NCBI RefSeq assembly: GCF_028389875.1
Contig: NC_084674.1
Span: 14,479,501 to 14,543,500, forward strand
Source of the DNA: Rhea pennata
Taxonomy: Eukaryota > Chordata > Aves > Rheiformes > Rheidae
DNA length: 64,000 bases
Direction of reading: 5' to 3'
Shown here one piece after another: positions 9,888 through 24,100 of this stretch. Below the pieces are notes generated by a model. That model was not told the origin of the DNA, did no database searches, and saw only the letters and a program-made list of their open reading frames with translations. Every line of letters starts with the position of its first letter. Positions within the stretch are counted from its first letter, which is position 1. Made by a program: the position numbers and the translations under genes.

Positions 9888-11985
9888 GTGAGGGCCGCGG
9901 GGCCGCGGGCGGGGGGTGCTGCGGCGGCCGCAGGCGTTGTGGTTGCCCTGCTGCGTGTTCCCTTTCCGCCCCGGCGGGTCTGCGCCCGCCGTCCCGGCTC
10001 GGCGGGGGGAATGGCCGGGAAGATGACACGTCTGCTTGGCTCTGTTCAGCGTATCTTTATTTCTATCTGTAGTCCCCCAGGTTGAATTAATTCCTAGGAT
10101 GCAGCACTAATTTAGAACGTAGTTTTGTCTTTCTGTTCCCCTGCAAGAACGTCTTGAAATACAGCTGTGAGTTTGTAGAAGCTGTGCATCGCGTTTCCTG
10201 GAGGATGCTATAGTGAATCTTTTGGGATCATAAAATGTAACTAGTCACACTCATCAGGAAGCAAGACTAAGCTGCTAGAAAGACTGTCTGTTAGTGCACC
10301 AGAGCCCAGTTAAGCAGCAGTTTTTCTATTTCTCTCTCTTTAAAGCGGGGGTTATCGAGCTTTGGCTGCCAAGTATCTTTAACTATGGTTAGCATTCTTT
10401 CTTTCCCCTATTACCTGCTGTATATCTTCACTGGGCTCCCAAAACAAATTTCCTACTTAAAATACATACCTCTCTCTGCTATCCTATTGCACAACCCAAC
10501 TCTCCAAAACTGTGATCATAGGCAAATTTCCTCTGATACACAGCCCAGCTCGGATCATATGTTCACCCCACTGAGTTACCACCCTTCCCCACCCTTTCTT
10601 TGGGAACCTTCTGCAGCTGCAAGCCAGGACTTCTTCACATCCTTTCAGCCTCATTTAGACATCGCTTGCCTCATTAGTCTTAGTTATCTAATTTTATTTT
10701 TAGCTCACATTAATCTTGCTTCTGAAGGTGCACATCCTGGCGTGCTATGGGTGAGTGTTATTTAGGGAGCTCAGAGCTGCTACAGTGGTAAAAAGGTAAA
10801 GTAGTGTCAAGCAGCTGCTTTGTAACTGCAGAAGCACTTGCCTCTGTGACTCGTAAGTGCTTCCAAAGAGGCAGCTGAATATAAATACATAAAATGCTAT
10901 CAGCTGGGACTCTGGATGGAGTTCATGTTTATATGCTGGACCATTAAAGTGCCTAAGAATCTTGGTAGATTCACCACAAGACTTTTAGTATCACGGAATT
11001 ACTTTGCAGAGGTATCCAGTTTTACATTTTTTTTTTTAAGATGATCATACTGTTCCTTAACCTTTCTATATGCTTAATATAACTTTTGGTGGTTATGTTA
11101 CAGGTAGAAAATAGGTTCAATGCTTTTTTACTTGAGAAATATGAAGGGAAGAACAGGGATGTGGTTTTGTTTCTTCTCCTTCAAAGATTTACTCTCTATC
11201 ATCTGCATCATCTTAGGACCTGGTATTGCTTTGAAAATTGGCAACTGTATCATTTCAGTAATACCCAACGGAGTTTGCTTTGGGGCGTTTTTTTCTTAAC
11301 AACTTCAGAGGCCAACCTTGTCCTAATTTCTCTTCCATATTATTAATGCAAGCAGACTTAAGAGAAGTGAGAAAAACTCTTTACATTACCAGACAAGAAA
11401 GGAGTAGGTAGTCACCCACACCCTCCAAGTATAATTTTGTATCTGTGCATGCTTTTCCCCTTATGTATTGAATCCACCTTCCTCCACGGATTCCATCACT
11501 CTAGGTAGGATGGACGTTTCTTTCAGCAAAGACTCAGTTCTCTTTCCATGCTTTCATTTGCATTTTCTCTGTTTGGAGCCTGGATCCTGCACTGAAGCCG
11601 TAGAAACAGCAATGCTGTCTTGGGCCCTGTCAGGAAACGTTATGCTAGATCAGGGCCAGTCTGGTGCAGTCTACTGGGTGAGTTTAACAGGCTGCTTTGC
11701 TGGGGTCTTCTGCTCCGTGTATAGGCACTTGAAGACATTTGTAACAGAACTTTATTCTTATGCAATATGCTAATCTTGATTTAATAAAACTGTGCTATCT
11801 TTTCTACTGTTTATTTCAGACTTCGTATGCACCTTCTGTTGAACATGTGCGGTATTTTTCTGTAGCTTTTATACCTTCATTCTGGAAATCCCTGAAGCCA
11901 CCTCATTTTACTGCGCACATCTGGTAAACTGCTTTGTGGACAGGATTAGTTGTGTTCTAATAACTTGTTTTTGTTACGGTTTTAG
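9888..11985 (+). other. DNAH12 intron 1
   Basis: The first ~130 bp remain in the CpG island; the rest is ordinary intron. Several open frames of 80-130 codons (10385-10765, 11086-11346, 11468-11773) have no recognisable product or splice logic and are taken as chance. Confidence 0.6.
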
Positions 11986-12155
11986 ATGCCGCACTCAAGT
12001 GGAGCAACATCCCCTTCTAACAAAAAGACTCGAAAAACTTTTTTTCTTCCTATTGTTTTACCCTCAACGGTCACATCTGATTTCTCACCATTACAGAATA
12101 AACTACTGACATACCGAAGAGTCAAAGAACAGCAAAAGATGCTTAATCAATTACT
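11986..12155 (+). CDS. DNAH12: DNAH12 exon 2 (start codon), residues 1-57
   Basis: Acceptor TTTTAG|ATGCCG, donor TTACT|GTGAGT, ends in phase 2. The N-terminal Ser/Lys-rich leader is poorly conserved, but LPIVLPS and YRRVKEQQ match the DNAH12 N terminus. The Met is the first codon of the exon. Confidence 0.88.
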
Positions 12156-15100
12156 GTGAGTTTCATGTAATTCAAGAAATAAATTCTGTTGAAAGTCGAA
12201 TTAAAGAAATACTGCACTTTTGACAGCTGAGAAATTATAATGATATTTGTTTATTTTAGAGGGTTTTGAAGTTATTCGTACAATGCAGAAAGTTTTCCTT
12301 CTAAAATCAGTAGTAATGGAGAGTACTTGATGGAATCTGATGTTTTCTTTTATAACACCAGGAATCTTGCTTGAGGTGTATTTGTTGGGGCGAGCTGTGG
12401 AGGGAAAAAGTGACTTTCACATTTTGAATCTTGTTTATGATAGACTGAAAAAAAGTTCTTTCTCTTTATGAATACCTTTTTCAAAAAGAATGAAACTTAC
12501 TGAAGAATCCATAGTCATGCCAAAAAAAGTGAGAATTACGTGGGCTAAGATTGCAGTGTTTGTAGTAGTGTAGTGAAACTTAGAGCAACTTGCTTTTTCA
12601 GTCAGACATAAGATTAAAAACAGGAGGAAATCTAATGGAGTTTGGTAGGATTAAAGAGCACAAAGAAAACTTGGCCTCAGGAGGAAGAAAAGAAAGTTAA
12701 AGACCTAAAAGCAGTCTTAACTGAATGCGTTTTAAATATTGTCATTTGTATCAGTAAGTATGCATATGTTTTTTTTCTATGTGGGTCTTTAGCGGTGCCA
12801 TGTGCTGTGACTAAATTTAGTGATGGTAAACAATTACTTAACAAAATCCTTTGCCATTCATGTTTCACTTCAGTGGCTAAATTAAAGTATTGGAAGTTGG
12901 AAGGATCAACCCCCCATTTCCTTTAATAATTTAAAGGTTGTTACAATACAAATTTAACAAACAGAAGGTCTTTTGATTTTTAACTCTTAGAAAGTAGATC
13001 CAGAACTTTAAATGGTATCAACAGTAGCAGAGTGCAGTTCTTAGAATGCAGATGTTCAACATGCTAGAAAAAGGCATTTGTGTGCAGTGTGGCATTGTGA
13101 TAATTTATTGTATTATAAGGTGACTGCTGACCAACATTCTGACAAATGGGATACTCCTTTGGAACATAGTTCATTTTGTAAGACAGCATAAGTGAATCAA
13201 TCTTTTAAATAAGATGATTGTGTGATGAAGTGATTTAGGTAGTGTAAATATTTTTCAGAGTTCTACCTGGATACTGATTCTTCATACTTCTAAAATAGAT
13301 TTCAGATACATTTGAATTCATTCTTTTTAGTCAAAAATGTATCGTTGAGAAAGACAGCTCTGAGCTGGTTAAAGGAGTATTGTCAGTGTGAAGTTTAGAA
13401 GGTATTTTAAAAGAATTACAGTAATTTTTTTTTCTGTCACTATTTCTTCTGAAATTGCTCGTTGTGTTTATACAGTTACCTTTTCTAGATTTGCAGAAGC
13501 CCTCATATTAAAGTAATACTGAAAACCCAATCAAAATGAAAAAGGCAAAATGGATGACTTACACACTAATATTATTTCTGACAATAAAAAGTTTGTATTA
13601 TAGATGTATATAAAGATTTTGTTACATGCATATATATATACACAAGAGTTCTATAATAATTACATAAAAAGAAACAAAGCTTTATCCCTGATTTTTCATG
13701 GGGTACCTGCAATTAACTCAATTTAGTTTATAATCTAATTCATGGCCAGGCTATTTCCTAACAAGTGTATTTTCATTTTTAAATAAGAAGGCTGATCATT
13801 ATGTTAAATTTGCTGATTAATGTAGGCATAAGAAGTGAAAGTGTACCTTTAATAAAGGTATATATACAGTTTGAAAACAAATTGTATTTTTAAACAGAGT
13901 TGGGAAATGCTATTATGTAAAGTTTTTTGGTAGTGAGATTGAACAGTCAGTATAACTTTGCTAATGGTTGTGTAGAATATTTCTGTACTATATGTGCTGA
14001 TGAATCGATTATGCCTTGTCCATTTCCATGGATATAGGAGTTAGTCTTAATTTCCCTGATCAGATAAATTAAAGATCCTGTAAGAAAGATTCATTTTGTT
14101 GAAAGTAAGTAAGTGTATTTTTTACATATATATCTGTTCTGTAACCTTTACAGTTGCTCCCCTTCCAGGAGGATTTTATTTTAAATGAAAAGGAATTTGC
14201 ACCCTGACCCATCTGAGTGTTTGTTATTCCTATGAAGTAATGGCAGTTGTGTGCATCTCTGAAATGGGTAGTCTTACTTCCACTTGGGAGATTTTTAGCT
14301 TTACTAAACTAAGATATGCACCAGACTGCATCCCAGAAGTATGAGTTGCAATATTTTAATGGATAAAGTCAGCAGGATGTTCTAATATTACCCATTTAAA
14401 GTATTCTAATAGTTATTTGGCAGTTTATAACCTGAGGTAGTAAAAAAAGGTTATTTTTCAAATAAATTGCTTTAGGAGTTCTATTCTGCGCTTTTTTATT
14501 CTATTTTAACATAATACATTGGACAGGGTCTAGTAGCTGTAGCTGGTTGAGGAAAAGTAACAGGTAACGTCAACAGCAGAACTGGACAATAGGTTGAGGT
14601 CAATCAAGCCAAATATATACTGTGATTGTAACTAAGGTAAATATGGCCTTTTATACAGAAGGAAAGAGAATATGCAAAGAGACCATTGCTTAAATTTAGA
14701 GATCAGCTAGTAAACATGAAAAATTAAAATGATTGCATTATTTTTAATATATTTTAACATTTTATCTGTAGTTTTCAGTTTTATTTATAATTTAAGCATT
14801 TTAAGCACTGCTGACTGTATGTTTTACTTCAGAATTGATCGAGCTTTAAAAGTCTATCAGGTATCCATGGAAGAAAAACATCAAAGAACTCCTGTACCTC
14901 CTATCCCAGAACTACCTTCGACTGTGAGTATACAATTCTTCAGATGTGGTATTTTTTAAAATTTATCTATTACCTATATTGTTCTTTGTTACTGGGGTAT
15001 TTATGCTCCTACTTCTTAGTATTTACTTACTTACCTCAGTTATTAATAATTCATAAATAGATTTATATGTGGGAATATTCCCATTGAGGTTGATACTTAC

Positions 15101-18100
15101 ATGTCTGTAGAATAAAGTCTTTGTTTAGCAGTAATAATTGTTAAATTTAGAAAGCAAAAAATATTTTTTGGTAAATTCTTAATACATTGGAGCTTTCTTG
15201 TTCCTTTTTATGCAGATGAACAGCGAGCAAAAAAAACGAAGAGTGAGTTTAAATTCTTATGCTTTTCTAAAGTGGAATACTGAATGATCTGTCTATGCAG
15301 AAGAGTTGTGTCTGTTTTATGGAATTAATGACTGTTAAATAAGAAAAGCTTTTTGCAGCTATTTTGAGAGGGAAAAATGGGTAGGAAGCAAATCTTTTTT
15401 CATGGTCCACTAGAAGGAAAGTATTTTCTGTTACAGAAATGTGTCAGCAATCTAAGATTTGATCTAAACTTTTCTTAAAATTCATTACTAATAATTCTCA
15501 GAAGTTTTTCAGTTGAGCTCATTAATCACGCATTAGCCTGTACAAAAAGCAATCTCTGGTATTGTTCACCTGATTTGAAGAAGGAATGAGCATGTGTAAA
15601 TTGTCAAATTTATGTGCATAGTTTTTAACATAAGAATTTATCTCTGAGAGTCACTTTCGACCCAAATTTGCATTAAGGATTTATATTAAATAGCCTGAGG
15701 GAAATTTGATTATAGTTTCCCAGCCAACATTAGAAAATTCATCCTGAGGACTGCAGAGATTCCAATTGTTTTTTGTTTTATAAAAAACTTCATTGCTCCA
15801 GAGTATAAATCCCTATTTGTTTGGCATTTTGTCCAAAAAGCCATTTGTTCTTACACTTGCCAGATGAGTGTTTATCCAAAGAACACAAATACGAGCCTTG
15901 GACTGTTTTGCTGTCAGTCACAGAACTTAGCAGAGAAGCAAGGAAAATGCCGTACTAAAAGTACAGTATTTTGTACCTGAGCAGCGCATGAGTCACTGCA
16001 TACTTAGAAGATTTGATTAGGTCACATACCCATAGTTACAAAAATGATGAGTAAGGAGAGAGTTCATTGTCAAACTTAATGCAAAACCACTTAAGTGGCC
16101 AATTATTAGACCTATAACCGTATTGTCTTTTCAGACCAATTATCTCTTTATGAAGAAATGTGTGCAAAGTAATCCGGTAGTTCCCATTCAGCAGGAGTGG
16201 CTAATGGCCGTGCTCACGTTGGTGCCGCAGTCGCTCATGGAAGGCAAAGACAGACAGCTATTAGTTGAAAAACTTTTGGGGGAGGTAATAAGAGACTTTG
16301 AAATGAGCATGAGGAGATGTGTGGGTAAGTGCCACAAATTACATAATTCTAATATTAATATGCTATTGTATATATATGATAAGCTGTTCTATGTGTGTCC
16401 ACTAAAAATAATTTTTCTAACTTACGCTTTTGAACAGACATGATTTTTGACATAAGCAAGTGATCTTTCAAATCAGCGGCTTCAGACAGTCATTTCTCAA
16501 AAACGCCTAAGGCAAAAACATCTAGTTTTATTTTGGTTAGTTAAAATTTATCTTAATTAGATGAAGGTAAAGTTCAAGCAAAGGCATTTGCTGATGGCCT
16601 TACTTTGATTAAGACATTAGCCTGTTTAGCTAATTGCGAGAGTGTATTGGTTTTTTTTTACTTTTTATGTCATAGTCATCCTTTTTTGGTTCTTCAGGAA
16701 CAGCAGATTTTCAAGCTTTTTATTCAATATTGCCCTGAGCACATTCATAATTCTTCTGATGCTACTTTGTATGTATGAGGAAGCTCCCTATAAAAACCTG
16801 AAAATATAATTAGCTGTGTTGAGATATCACTGTTACAACTCACTTCTAAACTGAATTTTGAAACTATGTTCCATCTAAATCATGTTTTAGTACCACTTCT
16901 TTCAAAGTATCTGAAAATTGAAAATGAGCCAAATTCTGCTCCAAATTTTGTGTGTGGCTGGTCTTTTTAAAAACAAAAACAAATCACAGGATTTAGAATG
17001 TTACTAACTGCATATCATCATCAGTGGTATCCCACTATACTTGCATTAAGCAAAATTGCCATAAATAATTATTTAAACACTTGCTTCTCTAAAAACCTTG
17101 ATGAATAAGGGAATGAGCTATCTGATTAATTATTGCTGTTTAGCAAAAATTCCAATTTCTGGTTAGTTTGGGGGAAATTGTTTTGAAAACTTGGGTGATA
17201 GAGTTATATTTCCATCATGCTACATTCTTGGTCCTATCTGGAGAAAGACTGAGAAAGTACAGGGCCTATTGAATATGGCTTAATATTCTTCTTATCTTCA
17301 TCTGTTTATTAATTTTTCTAGTGCGAAGTGTTCTCATTAAACCAGATGTGAAAGGGCTTGAAGATGAAGAGGAGGCGTCTTTGCCTGTATCACCTCTGTG
17401 AGTGGATTAAGTTAGCAAATAGCTTAGAGTGAAACACATTCAGCTGCACGTGTGAAATTCTTGGCAAGCTGCATGAGCGCAGTTGTGGCATAATATTAAT
17501 GCTGTAGTGCATTAATGAGAATTTTTTTTTCTGTAGATGGTGTTCTATCTGAATGTCTTATATCTAAATACTTCACAAAGTTTTAGCATGGACAATATTT
17601 TCTGGTTTTTTACTGTTGCATTCGCTGAGTAGCACTAATGCCTGCAAGTGACACTTCTGGTTCTGAATGCTCGGAGACTAAAAGTCATGTTGCAGCTATT
17701 CATGCAATGAAGTGGGGGGAGCCATTTACTGGTAGACAGCAGCGTTATGCAGTAGTATGACATTCTGAAACTGCACCCACTGTGAAGGCTTGATCTGACT
17801 TTCATGCTACAAGATGAAGCTTAAGACAGAAGGCAAAAAATTTTACACTCTACTAAAATAGAAGAGGAATTTAGGCAGTCAGAACGTAATTACCTAAATT
17901 GCACGATTTGTTGAAGCATCAAAATGTTTATCTGTCATCTGACTACTGATGATAGGTACTTCTTGTTAGCAGCTGATGAAGTTAAAAGTTTAGACTGACA
18001 GACCTTCAGGAAGAACAAGTGATTTGAAAAGATCATGGAGTGTTAAAGCATGGATGGTTGGACAGATTTTCTTTATAGCTTCTGCTGCATTATACTATAG

Positions 18101-21100
18101 ATATGTATATGACAATTATGTGCTCATGTCAGAGAATAATCTTTTTAACAGAACATTTTATATTTAACAACATTTTATTTAAATACTATCTGAGCTCTTA
18201 AATTGCTTGTATGTATTTATTTTTCAGAGGCCTGGACTTCTCTAGACCATGGCATAACAATTTTATCCAAGCAAAAGAGCAAATCCTTTCTAACTTACAC
18301 ATTCTTCACCCTACACTAAAAACATTACTGGATATTGGTTATACAGCATTCTCTAACTTACTTATAGTGGATTTATCAAATTTCAGGTAAAGTCTGTTAT
18401 GGTGAGTTATTAACATATATATATATTTCTGAAGCTAGTAAAGAAAGGAATTTGTGCAATTTGTTATTTAGTGTGGTTATAAATTTGTTCAATGTGTCAT
18501 TCAGTTTTTTTTAGTGGGTAACTTTATATTGCAGCACACTTTTGACTTCTGGTAGTATTTCTATCTATAGGGAATCCTACAATAATCCTTAAGTTCTAAT
18601 TTCTTGCTCTTACTGTTTTTCATCAATTACTGATTTTTTTTTCAGTCGTTATATTTAATTTTCTGTGTCTTTCTGCTCATCAATTTTGCCAGTAACAGTT
18701 CTTTACTTTGTAGGATTGGTTTCCCCCTGCCACCTTTAAGACTGCAAGAGTGATGCTTAGGTTCCCATTGTGCTTTTCTACTAAGGAAGAATGAGTTTGT
18801 GAGAATGTGTATAGCATTAGTATTACTTTACTGCATTTTTATTCTAATTCAGTTTATACAATTGTCTGTAATACTCTTTTCTAGATCGGAAGGTCCAATT
18901 GACTGTGAATCTTTAAAGACTGATGTATCTTTAAGCTGTTCAAAATCAGAAGAGAAATTGTTGAATACATGGTATCCAAGAGTTATCAATCTCTTTACTC
19001 AGAAGGAGGCATTTGATGGTGTTAAGTTGGATCGGGTTGATTCTTTTTATAACAGTGTGGCTACACTTATGTCTAATCAGGTAAAAATCTTTCCTGCGTA
19101 TGAAAAATTATTGTGAAATTTAAGTGATTTTCACGAATCAACACCTTAAATGATCTAGAGCCTCTTTAACTGATCATTTTTTACTGTCCATTGCTTGTAA
19201 TACGAGAAACTATTCAACACAGAAAGTTAAATCTTTTCAACTTCTCTTATTTAAAATACCTACGTTGTCTTGTCTGCTTGTTTTTCTTGCAGTTTTTAGA
19301 CAAAGAATCTACCATTCTACCAACTGGACATTCAAACAGCTTAAAGAAGTATTTTGATGTTTTCTGGACCTTTCTTATCATTGTTCTTAGCTCTATAATT
19401 ACATGTCATATATTAGTAAACAAAATGAACAAAACCGAGCCTCTCCCCTGAAAGCAAACGTATCTATTCAAACAGACTAAAGGTGCGGCGCTATCAATGT
19501 CTATGCAAGTGGCTATAGTTCAGCAGACTTGCAAACACAACTTTTTTCTGTGAGGAATGATACTTTAACTTAATATTTTTTTTCTATTTATTCATGTCAA
19601 GATGACAGTTATTTGAAGTGTTTATCACTTTTTTTTGTTTTAAGAATTTGCTATGGTTTTATTTCATAATAAAATTTAAACATACAAATAAAATTACTGG
19701 TTTCAGATTGAGACTTTTTTTCAAATTTTTCAGTTTACTGAAAATGAAAAATATTCTTCTGTAATTACCAATGAACCAATATAACCAGTTGTTCGATTTA
19801 TAAATACAGTAATCACTTGGAATATACTTCCAGCAATTCAAGAAGACATTTTTTGGATCAAAGCTTTGCAGACATTATAGAATAATACTGGAATAATACA
19901 AAGTCATTGTCATATGCAAAAAAAGTCATTTATACTTATAAATACAAAAATTTATACTTATAAAAATCATTTATACTTATAGCATGTGTTAATAATAGGT
20001 TTGCTTTTATAGCAAGAATAGGTGCATGGGCTTGACAGAAGTTTTTGTTTATTAGTCTATTTGTGTTCTTTAAAGGCTGGATCTAGTACCCACTAAAGTC
20101 ATTAGAAAGATTTGCACTAATTCATTATTCATGAATCAGGCCCATAGTGCTAAAATGAATGGAAATCCTAGTTGACTGAACGAAGGGAAAGAAAAAGAGG
20201 GGGTTTTGTGCTTTCAGTTAATAGGTGATATATGTTATTGTCTAGCTGAAAGAGTTACTGAGAAGAACTGTTGAAGCTTTTGTGAAACTTTTTGATTCTG
20301 AAGACAGAAGTTGTCTACCTTTATTTAAGATGGAATTGACATTCGATGAGGAAAAAATGGAATTTTATCCAAGCTTCCAAGACCTGGAAGAAGCAATTCT
20401 GTTTATAGTGACTCGGATAGGACAAACTCTTCAGGTGCGCTTTTATTTTTATTTAAATATGTAAGTGCTAAGTTACTTAGTGTGTGAAGATACTAATGTT
20501 TTAGGAGCCTAATTACCATGGTAATGAGAAGCAGAATGCTACTTAAAGTATATATTTTCCCTGAAATTTCACAGTTCAAGTGATTCTTGATGGCTACCAG
20601 AATCCCAAGCTCTGAAACTCATTTTGTTACTCCTTGTTTATGAGCAATTTGCACATGAACTACCAATTGCCTTAATCTGCTGTTGTAACCTGCACAACTG
20701 ATCTACTGTTTTAATCTGCAAAGCAGTGTTTGTGTTCACAAACAATTGTCTACTTGATAATTACTACAAATAGAAGCTAGGCTGAAAATTTATCAAGGAA
20801 AGAAAACTAATTAGAAGATAACCTTTTTGTTTTCTTGTTTGCTCTCTTTAGAAAGCCTAAAAGTACATTAAATGTATAAGTAGCCACATTGTCTACTTTA
20901 TTTTTAACATTGGCAATCAAAAAGTGTGAATTTGCTGTGTATACTCTTTGTGAGCTAACATTTTGAATACAAATATCTCTGATGTACACCTTTATGTACC
21001 ATAATTTACAATAAATTTGTGCTGATGATTAAAGTCCCCAAAGAAGAACAAGGAAAGTGAGAGTTTATATTCCTCTTCTTTTTAAGAAAAAGAAAAGCCT

Positions 21101-24100
21101 CGAATCCCTGACAACTAATTATACAAAATGTAAAGATTTGTGTCTTAGGAATCAGTCTGACTCTGTGGAAGATAGCCTTTCTGTGGGCTTTAGTTGTACC
21201 CCTGTGAATCAGACTGTTGGCATTTAATGATACAGGATGTGCTGTACTTTCAGGGAAGTCTTGTGGGTTTGTGTCTGTTTGCACATAGGATAGAATTCAG
21301 TTTTATGTAAGCCAGGGTAATTTAATTAAACTTTGACTGTCTTTTATATTTCTTATTTGATTACTTGAATCAGTAAGAGTTACTTAGGTGTATATGAAGC
21401 ATACGGCCTTAGGCTTGATTAAGGTCTCATACTTTTCTGATATAGTCTCTTTTGGAGCCTGGCTGCAGCTTACTTCTAAAACAGGTATATCCCTGTATTG
21501 TTTTTTTTTTTTTTCGTTGTCATTTAAAGTAAATAATCCCAACTTGCACTTCTATTAGAATATCCAAACAGTACATTCTTGGCTAACGGGAGGCACGACA
21601 ACCCTCGATACTGCGCTCGCTAGTCATGTTATAGCGTGGGCCACATCTACACTGAAAAAATCCATCAAGGACAACTTACAAGGTCCAAAGCAATATTTTG
21701 AAAACTATGGTAAGTGTATTTTAAGTTACATCTCTGTTACTTTTTTGAAATAATAAACTTACTGTTATGTGTAGGCATTGTACTATTAATGTGATTATTG
21801 AATTGTAGTTGAAAGATACGGCTGGCTTGTAGATGGAACTGCATGTGCACGAATAGAAAGATTTGAAACAGAAGAACACAGTTTTGATGAATATACTGCT
21901 GTAAGTTTTAATTCTACATTTTATGTATTACATTTAACGTACACAGAGCATAATAAAAGTGGAGCAGATTTTCCTGAGCGCCAGGAAAACAGGTGCTCAG
22001 CCTTAAGCTAAAAAATTATATCAACTACCTGCAATTCTACACCATAAACATTTTTTTCCTAGAAATGTATGTGGTAAATAGAACAAGTAATTATTTATTT
22101 TCCTTGATGTGTAATACTTATTCACTGAACAAAGTGGTTAAATAATAGCTCTGGAGTGTAAAATCTTTAATGTTCTTTTAAAGTTCATAGATGAATTCTT
22201 CACCCTCTCTAAGGAAATCATGAGTTTACCACAGCTTGCTAGTTTCCCTATGATCCATTTGGACTGTGATGATTTAAAGCAAGGTTTGGCTGATAAAGCA
22301 AAAAACTTTGCAAAAGTTCTTATGGAGAGAATAGTTGCAAATCACAGAGAGGAAAATGAAAAGTAAGTAGAATTTGCTGCTTGTGAATGCTGCACGTTTT
22401 AAATGCATAGCATAAATATGTAGAAGAAATGTAAATATACTGTACTTCTATTTTAGCAAAGTTTCTTGGCTAAATTAAGATATTATGCAAGTTGTACTAG
22501 CTGATACATTTTTCTCTGTATTCCAGACTCCAAAATTAGCAGGGGAGCAGTATTATTACTGGACTTGGATACTGGGGGAACTAAATGATCAAGAGGCTTC
22601 CCTTACCATTCTCACATTTTAAGCATGAAATGCAGTACTCCTGCACTGTCAAAGGAATGACCAGCTTGATTCTCTTATTATATGATAGCTAACTCTTAAA
22701 TTTTTGTAGATAATAACAGATAATAACACTAACGAATTCTGAAGGATAGATTGCAGGTTCAATTAGATTAAATCATTAGTGAAATGGTAATAAATTGTTA
22801 GGTTAAAATTTACAAGTTATAGTCCAGTCTTACAGTGGTTCCATATCCTCAAAATAGCAAAATATTTACTACAGATATGTAATATTTACATGTGTCTATG
22901 TGTATGCTAATGATGGTTCTGAGACTGTGCTCAAGTTTTTGTACTTATTAAAAGTAATTGAAAAATTTTTTTGCAAAAGAATACCCCAAAATCCAAACCA
23001 GTCAATTACTGTGGGATAATGAACAATATTTTACTAGACCTCCTTGTTCAGATTACCTATTTAATTTCATAAAGTCGTGGAACTGTACAGTGTACTTAAA
23101 AATATAATTTCAGCTTGAATTCTTTTAAAGCTGAACTGGAAGACAGTCAAAACAAAATCTTAACATTTTAATCTTTTATGTAAAAATAAATTCATAGGCT
23201 ATGCAGGGAATTTGAAGCAATTAAAGAACGTGCATTAAAAGTTCCTGAGACCACAGAGGAAATGATGGAAACAATAGCTTACATAAAGAAGGTGAAAACC
23301 AAGGGTATTCAGGAACTGTTGTTAAGGATCAAGGTAATTGACTATTCCTTTCATTCATAATTCTTTTTAGCAAATATGCTGGCCTGTACAAATACAGTTC
23401 ATTTGGGAGAACAGACATAAGGTGTCTGCACTCACCTTTCCTTGAGAGACAAGCAACGCTTCTTATTCTGTGCTCCTATGTGTTCTGCATACCAGTGAGA
23501 AGACATGCAGAATGTGGCATATCATATGGTTTTTAACCACAGATCATAAGATGCTCAGGCTAGTAATTTTTACATACAGACTTACTTTATTGACTGAAAA
23601 AACCACCCAAAACAAAACCAAAAAACAAAAAAATGCTTCAAAAAACGTAACACTCAAATATGAAGTGGATTTTACGTGTAAAAACAGTCATTGACTATCG
23701 TGACCACTTTCAATGTACAAGGATTTTAATAGTATATTAAGTCTTCACTGTTGCAGCCACCCTTTTGTGATTAAAATTTCCTCTGTGTCAAGAATCAATT
23801 TTGTTATTTGAATGAGATAAAGATGATGATGTTAAATTAGCAGTAGTACCTTGTACATGCTCAGAGATCGAAACTGGAAAATTGTGTAAGATACGTCAGC
23901 CGAAAATATTGCTAGATAAGAAACACTTTGCTCTATGTTAAGATGATATGTATCAGATTTTCTTTTGACAATAAGGCTGAAAATATAACATATTAGTGTT
24001 ATAGAATGATGTTAAATAATAGTTGAGAGTTCATATGTGGATTTACAGGCCATAGAATGCAACTTTAGAGAAAGAAGCTTAGAAATGGGGCAGAGATTTG

